A DNA stretch of 64,000 nt from assembly GCF_934725225.1 (NCBI RefSeq), contig NZ_CAKVAM010000006.1, forward strand, positions 124,001 through 188,000, given 5' to 3'. The notes below the pieces were generated by a model that ran no database searches, was not told where the DNA came from, and saw nothing but the letters and a program-made list of their open reading frames with translations. The stretch comes from an uncultured Treponema sp. (GTDB lineage Bacteria; Spirochaetota; Spirochaetia; Treponematales; Treponemataceae). Positions within the stretch are counted from its first letter, which is position 1; each line of letters opens with the position of its first letter. The position numbers and the translations under genes were made by a program. Shown one piece after another: positions 51,706 through 59,049 of this stretch.

Positions 51706-52953
51706 ATGAAATTTTATCAGCGAATATTTCTCTTCACATTCTTCTCCATTGCGGCTGCCCATGCCGATGACTTTACCAGCATTCTTCAGGATTTGGCGGT
51801 TCAGACTGCTTGCATCGGGCAGTACTCGGCAACGCAGGCGGGCGGAACTTGGAGCGAAGATCCTCTTGATTACTACAAACCGTATTTGCTGGCAGAGCGG
51901 TTCAAAAAAATGTCCGGAAACATGACGCGCACAACAACTTTTTACGGCGTGTGTTTCGACTATGCGGAATTTGCATACTGGGACATAAAAGACAACGAAA
52001 GTCTTTACATTAAAAACGGAATGAAAGCAGGACAATTTTTTCTTGCCGGAAATAATTCAAATCCAAACATCATCGAGCTTTCAGTTCCAACTTCAACTTC
52101 AAACGCAACAAAATTTCAGAACGGAATTCCTGTCAGAACTTATGGAAACTCAAGCTGCAAAAATGTAAAGGCGCACAAAGCGCAAAACGGAACACGCGCA
52201 ACAAACCACGCATGGCTTTGGGTAATGCGCAACGACGGAGTGTGGTTTTGGATTGATCCGACTTGGACAGACAATTTGGGCTACGTAGTCTACGGATATG
52301 TTAGCAACGGAGAAGAAATTCAGTGCCGCCCCGACAAAGACTTCTGCCTTGAATATCCTGACTTTCTGAAAAATCTTCCATTGCCGCCAAAAATGTCTGA
52401 ATGGAATACGCCTTCTAATTCCACTTCAACTTCTTCATCTTACAGCGGCTATTCCAGCTCAGGTTCTAGCGGCTTTAACTACGGAAATTACAACAATGAA
52501 TTTCCTTGGATTTTCGGAATTTCAGCGACCGCTCCTTACCATGATGTAGAAGAAAAAGAATTCAGCCAGGACAAAATTGGTTTTTCATTTGACGCTTTGA
52601 GCTTGATAGATGAAACGACCGGCGGATTCAGCATTGACTACTTGCGGAACTTTGAAGATGAAGAAAAGCTTCAGTCATGGCTGCTTTCAATATGCTTTGG
52701 ACCAAGGCTCTACAGCAACCTCGCGGCTTATGTTGGCGGCGGTCTGGGAGTTGGATTCGACGGAAATAAAAAAGATGAAATAGAAAATTCAGGAGAAACT
52801 TATGACTTTACAGACTCATTCTTTCTTAGCTACAAACTCTCACTAGGTCTTGTTCTAAACATTTCCAGCCTTGTTGCAAAAGTCGAACTTTCATTCAACG
52901 ACATTCTCGGATTTTCTGCCGGAGCTGGAATCATGCTTGGATTTGGGGAATAA
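51706..52953 (+). CDS. Transglutaminase-like protein with C-terminal barrel-like domain
   Basis: 415 residues with a signal peptide (1-20, ending AHA). The N-terminal domain (about 40-220) has the cysteine-protease/transglutaminase triad order: Cys83 in FYGVCFDYAEF, His168 in TNHAWLWV and Asp184 in FWIDPTWTD. A Ser/Thr/Gly-rich linker (about 244-266) leads to a beta-rich C-terminal domain (about 275-415) with alternating aromatic and glycine residues (YSNLAAYVGGGLGVGFDG, SFFLSYKLSLGLVLNIS) ending in GFGE, like a small outer-membrane barrel. The fusion suggests an enzyme held at the outer membrane. Substrate unknown. Confidence 0.7.
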   Translation: MKFYQRIFLFTFFSIAAAHADDFTSILQDLAVQTACIGQYSATQAGGTWSEDPLDYYKPYLLAERFKKMSGNMTRTTTFYGVCFDYAEFAYWDIKDNESLYIKNGMKAGQFFLAGNNSNPNIIELSVPTSTSNATKFQNGIPVRTYGNSSCKNVKAHKAQNGTRATNHAWLWVMRNDGVWFWIDPTWTDNLGYVVYGYVSNGEEIQCRPDKDFCLEYPDFLKNLPLPPKMSEWNTPSNSTSTSSSYSGYSSSGSSGFNYGNYNNEFPWIFGISATAPYHDVEEKEFSQDKIGFSFDALSLIDETTGGFSIDYLRNFEDEEKLQSWLLSICFGPRLYSNLAAYVGGGLGVGFDGNKKDEIENSGETYDFTDSFFLSYKLSLGLVLNISSLVAKVELSFNDILGFSAGAGIMLGFGE

Positions 52954-53112
52954 AGAAAAAGCCTAATTCTTTTTGCATAGAAGAATTTTTTTATAAAGCA
53001 AGAACATAATTAAAATAAAGAACATTCATCTTGTCTTAATGAAAAAGAAAGTGTAGAATCCACAGAACAATTTTCTAGTAGGTTCAATTTCGAGTTTTGT
53101 AAATTTACTGTC

Positions 53113-53135
53113 ATTGCCGCGTTTGACACGGCAAT
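53113..53135. repeat. Dispersed intergenic hairpin, copy 5
   Basis: ATTGCCG (53113-53119) pairs with CGGCAAT (53129-53135), with ACTGTC and CT flanks as in the other copies; here the ATTCCC core is ATTGCC. Confidence 0.65.
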
Positions 53136-53158
53136 CTTGGTAAAAAAAACTGCAAGAG

Positions 53159-53181
53159 ATTATCGGGTCAAGCCCGATAAT
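53159..53181. repeat. Dispersed intergenic hairpin, copy 6
   Basis: ATTATCGGG, loop TCAAG, CCCGATAAT: a perfect nine-base stem, 23 bases after copy 5 and in the opposite orientation. The 291-base gap 52954-53244 holds these two repeats and no gene. Confidence 0.7.
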
Positions 53182-53244
53182 GACTAGAAATTTGAAGAAA
53201 TCCTAAAACTCGATATTCGAAAAAAAATCACTCGGAGCAAAAAA

Positions 53245-53988
53245 ATGGACAAGAGCTTTATCGTAAATGCGCTTAAGAAAAACGGCGTGGAAGAAGGAAT
53301 GTGCCTTGAAGTTCACAGCAGCCTTAGCAGTTTTGGTTATGTTGAAGGCGGAGCTGAAAGTGTAATCAGCGCGCTCAAGGAAAGCGTCGGTTCAGAAGGC
53401 ACAATTTTTATGCCGGCACTAAGGCTCAGCCCTGCACTTCCGATCACGGACGAAGATAAAAAACTTGGAATAACTTGCAAAATAAAAATCCTTCCCGACG
53501 ACAGAAAAAAAAGCGCAATGGGAATTATCGCCGACACATTCAGGCTGCAAAACGGAACTCTTACAGGAAGCGGAATCATGCAGATTTCAGGCTGGGGAAA
53601 ACACGCGCATGAAGCTGGAACTGGCGGACTTAATTTTGCCATTCACAACGGAGGAAAGGCTCTGCTTTTGGGCGTGGACATTTTTAAACTTACCGCAATG
53701 CATTACGTTGAAGAAATCACTCCAAAAGAAATTTCCAATATGTTTGCTCCGAGCGCAGAAATCAACAAAATTTATCCGCCTGAAGAATGGTTTATTGAAG
53801 CAGGAAATCCGCCTGTAAAAGCCTGGTGCAAAATTCAAAAAGCAGCTGATGAACTTGGACTTATAAAGCACTTTGATATCGGAAGCTGCAAGGCAATGCT
53901 TTTTGATGTTGGAAAAGTCGTTTCGCTTTATGAGCACGAACTAAAAACAGATCCATTTGGATTTTGGGAAATAAAGAAAAAATTTTAG
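53245..53988 (+). CDS. Aminoglycoside N(3)-acetyltransferase-family protein
   Basis: 247 residues. Family marks: LEVHSSLSSFGYVEGGAESVISALKESVGSEGTIFMPAL (residues 20-58) and KALLLGVDIFKLTAMHYVEE (about 137-156), with the family His. Members acetylate the 3-amino group of aminoglycosides with acetyl-CoA, but many chromosomal relatives act on other amines, so resistance is not implied. Its stop codon lies three bases from that of the convergent lipoprotein gene. GGAG ribosome site nine bases before the ATG. Confidence 0.82.
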   Translation: MDKSFIVNALKKNGVEEGMCLEVHSSLSSFGYVEGGAESVISALKESVGSEGTIFMPALRLSPALPITDEDKKLGITCKIKILPDDRKKSAMGIIADTFRLQNGTLTGSGIMQISGWGKHAHEAGTGGLNFAIHNGGKALLLGVDIFKLTAMHYVEEITPKEISNMFAPSAEINKIYPPEEWFIEAGNPPVKAWCKIQKAADELGLIKHFDIGSCKAMLFDVGKVVSLYEHELKTDPFGFWEIKKKF

Positions 53989-53991
53989 AGT

Positions 53992-55191
53992 TCAGTCCAG
54001 TTTTTTTGCAAGACGAAGTCCGCCGGTTTTTACATAGGATGGGTCGGCTCTTCTGTAGCAGGATTCAAAATATACGTAAGAAGCGTTGTAGCCGCCCTGT
54101 TTCATGGTTTTGTAAGGGTAGACTTCGTATTTCCAGTCGTAAGGCGAGCCAAAATCGCAGCACCATTCGTAGGCGTTTCCAGCAAGGTCGTAAAATCCAA
54201 GCTCGGAAGGAAGTTTTCCGCCCTGCTTGTGGATTCTCATTGAGCCGTTCGCAGGAATCTTGCACGCGGAATTACGGTCGTCCCAGCCGGCGGCGGTTTC
54301 TTTTGGTCCGTCATTTTTTGAGTTGCTCATGTTCCATCCGTAGTTTTTTGCAACTTTTGACGGCGGAACTGGCGTAACTCCCATGATTTCGTCCATAAGA
54401 GTAGGCTTTGAGTTTCCGCTGCAAGGACCGGTCTTGTCGCCAGGAGCATTTTTTCCGCTTATAAAAGAGCCATCGTTGCATTTGCGTGCGGCGTATTCCC
54501 ATTCGTAAACATACGGAAGCCTAAATCCGTCCGCATTTTTGTTCACGTAAGGATTGTCTACGTTTCCTTTGGCAAGGCTTGTCATGTCGGTCGCCTTTGC
54601 GTTTCCAAAAGGAAGCGGAATGTTTGATGGAGTTTCGCCTTCGGCATAAATTGAACTTCTGAGCGGATTTTTAAAAGCTGAGTCCGTGCAGTAAACCGGA
54701 GCAAGGCCGCACAGTTCGCTCAACGCATTGCACCAAACAACCGCATCGCGCCAGTTTATTCCGCAGACAGGAATTCCTTCATCCTGCGGCTCTCCACCCT
54801 CGTTAAAAAGCTTGTTGCTGCTCAAATCACCGTACTGACCTTCCGCGCCGGCATTTTCAAAAGTATATTTTTTTTCTCCACGCAAATCAGAAGTCGCCCA
54901 TTTGTACACAAAACGCCACACATTGTAGCTTACCTCGAACTTTGACATGCTGAACGGCGCAACGGAAACATTTTTTGTGACGCATTCAACATCCTCGCCA
55001 AGAACAATCGCATCCGTATTCAGAACGCTTATCATATCGATTTTCAAGTCTGAATTGGTAAGAGAAAACTGCGATTCTTCCGTGCGTGGAGCGACTTTAT
55101 AATAAGCGTAGTCGTTGGAATTGTCGCCTGAAAAATAACACGAGAAAAACAGGACGCAAACCGCAGGCAAAGCAAAAAGAAATTTGTTCAT
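53992..55191 (-). CDS. Lipoprotein with formylglycine-generating-enzyme-like (SUMF1) domain
   Basis: 399 residues. Signal peptide with lipobox CVLFFSC (lipid Cys18). SUMF1/FGE-sulfatase marks follow: VAPFSMSKFEVSYNVW near residue 79, GINWRDAVVWCNALSE near 150, GFRLPYVYEWEYAARKC near 219, YDLAGNAYEWCCDFG near 333 and a C-terminal GGLRLAKK. Secreted relatives in treponemes are numerous and rarely have a proven activity; oxidative roles or sugar/protein binding are possible. The two Cys of true formylglycine enzymes are not in their usual context. Confidence 0.85.
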   Translation of the reverse strand: MNKFLFALPAVCVLFFSCYFSGDNSNDYAYYKVAPRTEESQFSLTNSDLKIDMISVLNTDAIVLGEDVECVTKNVSVAPFSMSKFEVSYNVWRFVYKWATSDLRGEKKYTFENAGAEGQYGDLSSNKLFNEGGEPQDEGIPVCGINWRDAVVWCNALSELCGLAPVYCTDSAFKNPLRSSIYAEGETPSNIPLPFGNAKATDMTSLAKGNVDNPYVNKNADGFRLPYVYEWEYAARKCNDGSFISGKNAPGDKTGPCSGNSKPTLMDEIMGVTPVPPSKVAKNYGWNMSNSKNDGPKETAAGWDDRNSACKIPANGSMRIHKQGGKLPSELGFYDLAGNAYEWCCDFGSPYDWKYEVYPYKTMKQGGYNASYVYFESCYRRADPSYVKTGGLRLAKKLD

Positions 55192-55264
55192 AACGGAATT
55201 TTACTTGTTATTCGGGGATTTTACAATGGAATTTTGTTTGTTGGAATGAAAACTTGCACTGCAA

Positions 55265-56176
55265 TTATTTTGTCGTATTCTGCATTTTTGTGTTCAATTC
55301 GCAAATCTGTTTTTCAAGAAGTTCCATCTGTTTTGAAAGATTTTCTATTTCAAGTGCGGTAACGGTAGTTTTTTCCGGCTCTAAAGGTTCTTTAATTTTA
55401 TGATTTTTATCTGCTGTTACATTTTGAATGGACTCAACAACAATTCCTGTTACAACCTGAAGTATTGTATAGGCGGAAATTATTCCAAAACTCACAAAAT
55501 AAATCCAGGAAGCTGAAAATTCCTTTAAAATCGGGCGTGTAATGTTTCCCCAGTCGTCGAACAGCATAAGTTGAAAAAGTGTATAAAAGGCTTTTCCCAA
55601 AGAGCCAAAAGTTTCTGAAAATTCCGCACCGAATAAATTAACACCGATAATCGCATAAAAATAAAAAGCAATCAGAAGCAGCGAAAATGTCCAGATTATG
55701 CTTGGTATTGCAAAAACAATAGCCTTTAGAATTACTTGAAGATGCTTTAGGCTGTTTATTATTTTTAAGGTTTTTACGACCCTAAGCGTTTTTAAAGTTT
55801 GAACAAGCTTAAACGCCCTAAAAACTTTTATTCCACGGAAAATCGAAAAATAAGGAACTGTGCAAAAAATAGAAACAAGAACAATGACTAAATCAAAAGT
55901 ATTCCATTTTGAAGCCGAAAAAAAATATTTATTATATGCAATAAATTTTAAAACCAGTTCAACAACAAAAATCGCAAGACAAACTTTATCAATAATATCC
56001 AGCACAGTGCGAAACTGTGCAGAAATATTCGGCGACGTTGCAATCCCCAAAACTACGGAATTCAAAATAATTACAAAAATTATAAAATATTCAAAGATTG
56101 AGTCTGCTTTGCCATCCACATAAGGAAGAAGTCTTTGCGGAATTGATTTTTTCTGTTCCTGCGATTTTTGCTTCAT
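55265..56176 (-). CDS. Voltage-gated cation channel, single-domain (BacNav/CavMr-like)
   Basis: 303 residues. Six membrane segments: S1 about 28-46, S2 58-80, S3 94-111, S4 112-139, S5 151-182, S6 223-251. S4 carries Arg/Lys at every third position (114, 117, 120, 123, 129, 132, 135, 138; Gln at 126). The pore loop reads FQLMLFDDWGN, so the filter is LFDDWGN against TLESW in NaChBac. Acidic pairs at these positions give calcium preference in engineered NavAb. A C-terminal coiled coil (about 273-300) would hold the tetramer. Not cotranscribed with clear partners. Confidence 0.85.
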   Translation of the reverse strand: MKQKSQEQKKSIPQRLLPYVDGKADSIFEYFIIFVIILNSVVLGIATSPNISAQFRTVLDIIDKVCLAIFVVELVLKFIAYNKYFFSASKWNTFDLVIVLVSIFCTVPYFSIFRGIKVFRAFKLVQTLKTLRVVKTLKIINSLKHLQVILKAIVFAIPSIIWTFSLLLIAFYFYAIIGVNLFGAEFSETFGSLGKAFYTLFQLMLFDDWGNITRPILKEFSASWIYFVSFGIISAYTILQVVTGIVVESIQNVTADKNHKIKEPLEPEKTTVTALEIENLSKQMELLEKQICELNTKMQNTTK

Positions 56177-56194
56177 TTTTTTGCTCAGTTTATC

Positions 56195-56542
56195 TTATTT
56201 TGCAGGAAAATGTTTTCCTGTTGGAGACTTTGAACAATGACCACTTGTCAAACTTTTCAATGATGAATATTTGTCTCCGCAATATTTGCAAGTGTATTGA
56301 GACTTTTCACTACCTTCATACGGAACATGGAAATCTCCGTCAGGATTTCTTGAACAATGACCTCTTGTCAAACTGCTCAATGATGAATACTTGCTTCCGC
56401 AATAACAGCAGTAATAATTGCCGCCAGTTTCTCCTTCAAACAATTCATGTCTTCCTGAAGAAGAGCGAAAACAATGACCTCTTGTTAAACTAGAAACACT
56501 AGAATTCTTTTCCCCACAACATTTACAATAAAATTCCGCCAT
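56195..56542 (-). CDS. Protein of three tandem CCCH zinc-knuckle repeats
   Basis: 115 residues made almost wholly of three repeats of about 40 residues. Each has C-x2-C-x14-C-x7/8-H with a His just before the third Cys: C6/C9/C24/H32, C45/C48/C63/H72, C85/C88/C103/H111. Conserved text between the ligands is CG-x-K-x-SSL-x-SLT-x-GHC. It should bind three zinc ions; whether it meets nucleic acid or protein is unknown. ATG 56542 has GGAGG eight bases upstream, which is preferred over the TTG at 56557. It ends 18 bases before the channel gene start and may be cotranscribed with it. Confidence 0.75.
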   Translation of the reverse strand: MAEFYCKCCGEKNSSVSSLTRGHCFRSSSGRHELFEGETGGNYYCCYCGSKYSSLSSLTRGHCSRNPDGDFHVPYEGSEKSQYTCKYCGDKYSSLKSLTSGHCSKSPTGKHFPAK

Positions 56543-56572
56543 AACTTCTTCCTCCAATTTTTGGCTTTAATT

Positions 56573-57277
56573 TTAATTCAAACATTCTGATTTTATGATT
56601 TCTGCAATTTCGCTGGTATTTTTTATATCGCTGTACCGGCGGCTGCAGGCAATCACTTCAACAGAAGTTCCTTCATTGTTTATATATCCAATTTTGTAGT
56701 TTTCATTGTTACCCCATTGAGTCGAATCGCACATAATATCCGGATAGCATCTTTTCAGTTCATCAAAAACCGCAAAACCTTCCGCCAAAATAAATTCTGG
56801 ATTTACAATGCCAATCAAAGTCTTTGTCCATTCACAAGGCTTAAAGAAACTTTCTTCGGTTAAGTTATATTTGTTTTTCAAAAGATTTAGCAATTCATAA
56901 AGAGAATCCATATCCTTTGTTGTAACATAATAGAAATTCGTTTTAAAAGAGTTTTCCAGCAAGTCCATCCGGTTCAACATTCCGTCTTTTTCACCAAAAA
57001 TATATTTCCATTCGTTTGCCAATTTATAATCTTCTGCGGTGTAGTCCATTTTTTTCATAGGTTTAACTTCGCATTTAAATTTATTTTCTTTAGCAGCAGG
57101 CGATATTCCCGGATTTATTCCTAAAAACATGAATTTTGGATTTTTTACAACAGGGCTAAAAAAGATTTTTGCACCTTTATATAAATCACGAACTTTTTCG
57201 TCTGTTTTAGCTATTTTAACTATTTTTTTTGCAAAAGATTTTACATCCTTCTGTAATTTTTTCAACTTGTCTTCCAT
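56573..57277 (-). CDS. Uracil-DNA-glycosylase-fold-like protein
   Basis: 234 residues, soluble. The segment KFMFLGINPGISPAAKEN near residue 49 resembles the motif-1 loop (G-x-x-P-G) of the uracil-DNA glycosylase superfamily, and the chain has the matching alpha/beta pattern later (FILAEGFAVFDELKRC, SVEVIACSRRYSD). A classic motif 2 (H-P-S) is not seen, where ACSRRYSD stands instead, so base-excision activity is doubtful. ATG 57277 has GGAGG just upstream; an upstream ATG at 57289 overlaps that ribosome site and was rejected. Confidence 0.55.
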   Translation of the reverse strand: MEDKLKKLQKDVKSFAKKIVKIAKTDEKVRDLYKGAKIFFSPVVKNPKFMFLGINPGISPAAKENKFKCEVKPMKKMDYTAEDYKLANEWKYIFGEKDGMLNRMDLLENSFKTNFYYVTTKDMDSLYELLNLLKNKYNLTEESFFKPCEWTKTLIGIVNPEFILAEGFAVFDELKRCYPDIMCDSTQWGNNENYKIGYINNEGTSVEVIACSRRYSDIKNTSEIAEIIKSECLN

Positions 57278-57390
57278 AAAAACCTCCATATAAATTCATA
57301 AAAAGTATTGCAATCAGCAAAATAAATTATATCACATTTATTGCTAATCACAAGTACAATTATCTAAAAAACTTGCTTACAATAAGTAAA

Positions 57391-57744
57391 ATGACTCCGA
57401 AATTATTGCAAGAACGACTTTCATTCAACTTAAAAAAGATACGAAAAATACTGGGCTTTTCTCAAGAAAAATTAGCAGAAAAAGCTCAGATTTCTTTCCA
57501 AATGATAAATGATATAGAAGGTTGCCGCCGCTGGCCAAGCGAGAAAACGCTCTCAAAACTAGCAAACGCTCTTCAAACTGACGTTTATACATTGTTTCTT
57601 CCTGAAAACACGAATGCACAGGCAACTCCTTTTCAAAAACAGACTATTGCCACCGATTTGCAAAAGCTTTTTGCAGAATCAGTAGAGCAATATCTTGAAA
57701 AACAAGACGCTTTTTCTTTGCCAAATTCATCACAAAAAATTTAA
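57391..57744 (+). CDS. XRE-family regulator
   Basis: 117 residues. Cro/C1 helix-turn-helix at about 11-66 (LSFNLKKIRKILGFSQEKLAEKAQISFQMINDIEGCRRWPSEKTLSKLANAL) and a 50-residue tail. I chose ATG 57391 over TTG 57373: TACAAT (57378-57383) lies seven bases before the ATG, as in other leaderless genes here. The divergent intergenic region has short dyads (for example ACTTGCTTACAATAAGT at 57371-57387) that could be its operator. Confidence 0.85.
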   Translation: MTPKLLQERLSFNLKKIRKILGFSQEKLAEKAQISFQMINDIEGCRRWPSEKTLSKLANALQTDVYTLFLPENTNAQATPFQKQTIATDLQKLFAESVEQYLEKQDAFSLPNSSQKI

Positions 57745-57877
57745 ACAACAGAATATTTTTCTTTCAAATCATTGCTTTTCATACTGAAGAGTATAACTCG
57801 CCCACTCTATCTTAAAACGATATACTGATTTTTTTTACATATTTTTTAATCCCTCACGCAATGATAAAGTTATGTGG

Positions 57878-57883
57878 TATAAT
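57878..57883 (+). promoter_or_regulatory. Extended -10 box of the first WYL gene (leaderless)
   Basis: TGGTATAAT, hexamer at 57878-57883, six bases before ATG 57890. No convincing -35 box. The string TATAATAAAAATATGA is identical at the second WYL gene (59038-59053). Confidence 0.65.
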
Positions 57884-57889
57884 AAAAAT

Positions 57890-58870
57890 ATGAGCAAACA
57901 GACAAAAATCACTTACAGAATGATAGAAAGACTTTCAAAAATCCATGAAATGATAAAAACTGGAAATTTTCCTAATTCAAATGATTTTGCAAAAGAAACA
58001 GAATCCAGTGCGGCAACCATAAGCCGCGATATTGAATATCTGAGAGACAGAATGAATGCGCCTATAAAATACGATTACAACCAAAAAGGCTTTTTCTACA
58101 CAAAAAATTACGAACCGAATTTTCAAAATTATCTTTCAGAAAAAGATTTTAACACTCTGATTGCCGCAAAAAATCTGCTTTCACATTATAAAAACACACC
58201 AATTTACAAAGAAGCCTGCAATCTTATAAACCTGATTTCGGAATCTTGTATAAATAAAAATACTGCATTAATCGAACGAATTACGGTTGCGCCAACAGAA
58301 GAAGTTGCAATAAACCAAAATTTATGGAATGTCATTCAAGACGCATTGAACAAAAATCTTATTCTAAAATTTGATTACACAAATCGCTGGGGAAAACAAA
58401 CCGAACAAAGAAAAGTCCATCCTTACCAGATTGTTTTGGATAATGGAATTTGTTATCTTTTTGGATTTGACGAATTGCGGAATGAAGAGCGGATTTTTTC
58501 ATTAGCAAGAATGAAAAACATGACACTAACTGAACAAAAATTTGATTTGCCAAAAGATTTTGAATTCAACAACCGACTTGGAAATTCAAATTTCGGCGGA
58601 TTTTTCAGCAGCAAAAAAGAACACTACAAAATTGAATTTTATGGAGAAGCCCGAACAATTATAAAAGAGCGAAAATGGGCAGACAATCAAAGCTTCAAAG
58701 AAAGCAAATACAAAACTACAATTGAATTTGAAAGCACACAATCACTTAAAATAAAAAACTGGGTGCTTTCAAATGGTTGTAAGGCCCGTCCAATAAAACC
58801 TAATTGGCTTTTTGAAGAATGGAAACAAAATGTTCTGGAAATGAACAGAATGTTGAATTGGCCACTTTAA
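57890..58870 (+). CDS. WYL-domain transcriptional regulator, first copy
   Basis: 326 residues. N-terminal winged helix (about 8-75; FPNSNDFAKETESSAATISRDIEYLRDRMNAPI), a helical bridge, a WYL domain (about 150-225; ILKFDYTNRWGKQTEQRKVHPYQIVLDNGICYLFGFDELRNEERIFSLARMKNM) and a C-terminal WCX domain. WYL domains bind nucleic-acid or nucleotide ligands, and such dimers often control phage-defence genes (BrxR, CapW). The mRNA is probably leaderless. About one third of the residues match the second copy at 59050. Confidence 0.88.
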   Translation: MSKQTKITYRMIERLSKIHEMIKTGNFPNSNDFAKETESSAATISRDIEYLRDRMNAPIKYDYNQKGFFYTKNYEPNFQNYLSEKDFNTLIAAKNLLSHYKNTPIYKEACNLINLISESCINKNTALIERITVAPTEEVAINQNLWNVIQDALNKNLILKFDYTNRWGKQTEQRKVHPYQIVLDNGICYLFGFDELRNEERIFSLARMKNMTLTEQKFDLPKDFEFNNRLGNSNFGGFFSSKKEHYKIEFYGEARTIIKERKWADNQSFKESKYKTTIEFESTQSLKIKNWVLSNGCKARPIKPNWLFEEWKQNVLEMNRMLNWPL

Positions 58871-58873
58871 TTT

Positions 58874-58996
58874 CTACGCTTTCATCAACTCGCAAACTTC
58901 CTCATCCGTAAGTTCGCGGTATTCGCCGGTGGCAAGGTTTTCGTCCAGCTTTAGAGGTCCGATTGAAATGCGTTCTCGGTCTTGTGATTCTGTGGG
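58874..58996 (-). pseudogene. Remnant: C-terminal end of an RsuA/RluB-type pseudouridine synthase
   Basis: The minus strand reads 41 codons to a TAG: after TESQDRERISI comes GPLKLDENLATGEYRELTDE, then a short tail to the stop. GPLxL...L..GEYRELT is the C-terminal signature of RsuA-family rRNA pseudouridine synthases. Upstream the frame meets TGA (58997-58999) and no other part of the gene is present. It lies between the two WYL genes, so an insertion or rearrangement has removed the rest. Confidence 0.7.
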
Positions 58997-59037
58997 TCAG
59001 AGTGCCATCAAATGATAGTATTAAAAAAAATCTATGA

Positions 59038-59043
59038 TATAAT
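59038..59043 (+). promoter_or_regulatory. Extended -10 box of the second WYL gene (leaderless), with operator half-site
   Basis: TGATATAAT, hexamer at 59038-59043, six bases before ATG 59050. A TGATAG half-site at 59013-59018 sits where a -35 box would be, matching the half of the CTATCA-N5-TGATAG palindrome found at 60734, 62659 and 62845. Confidence 0.6.
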
Positions 59044-59049
59044 AAAAAT

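Noticed and set aside
53245..53988. Acquired aminoglycoside resistance gene
   Set aside because: The family match is good, but there is no integron, transposon or other resistance gene around it, and chromosomal relatives with other roles are common.
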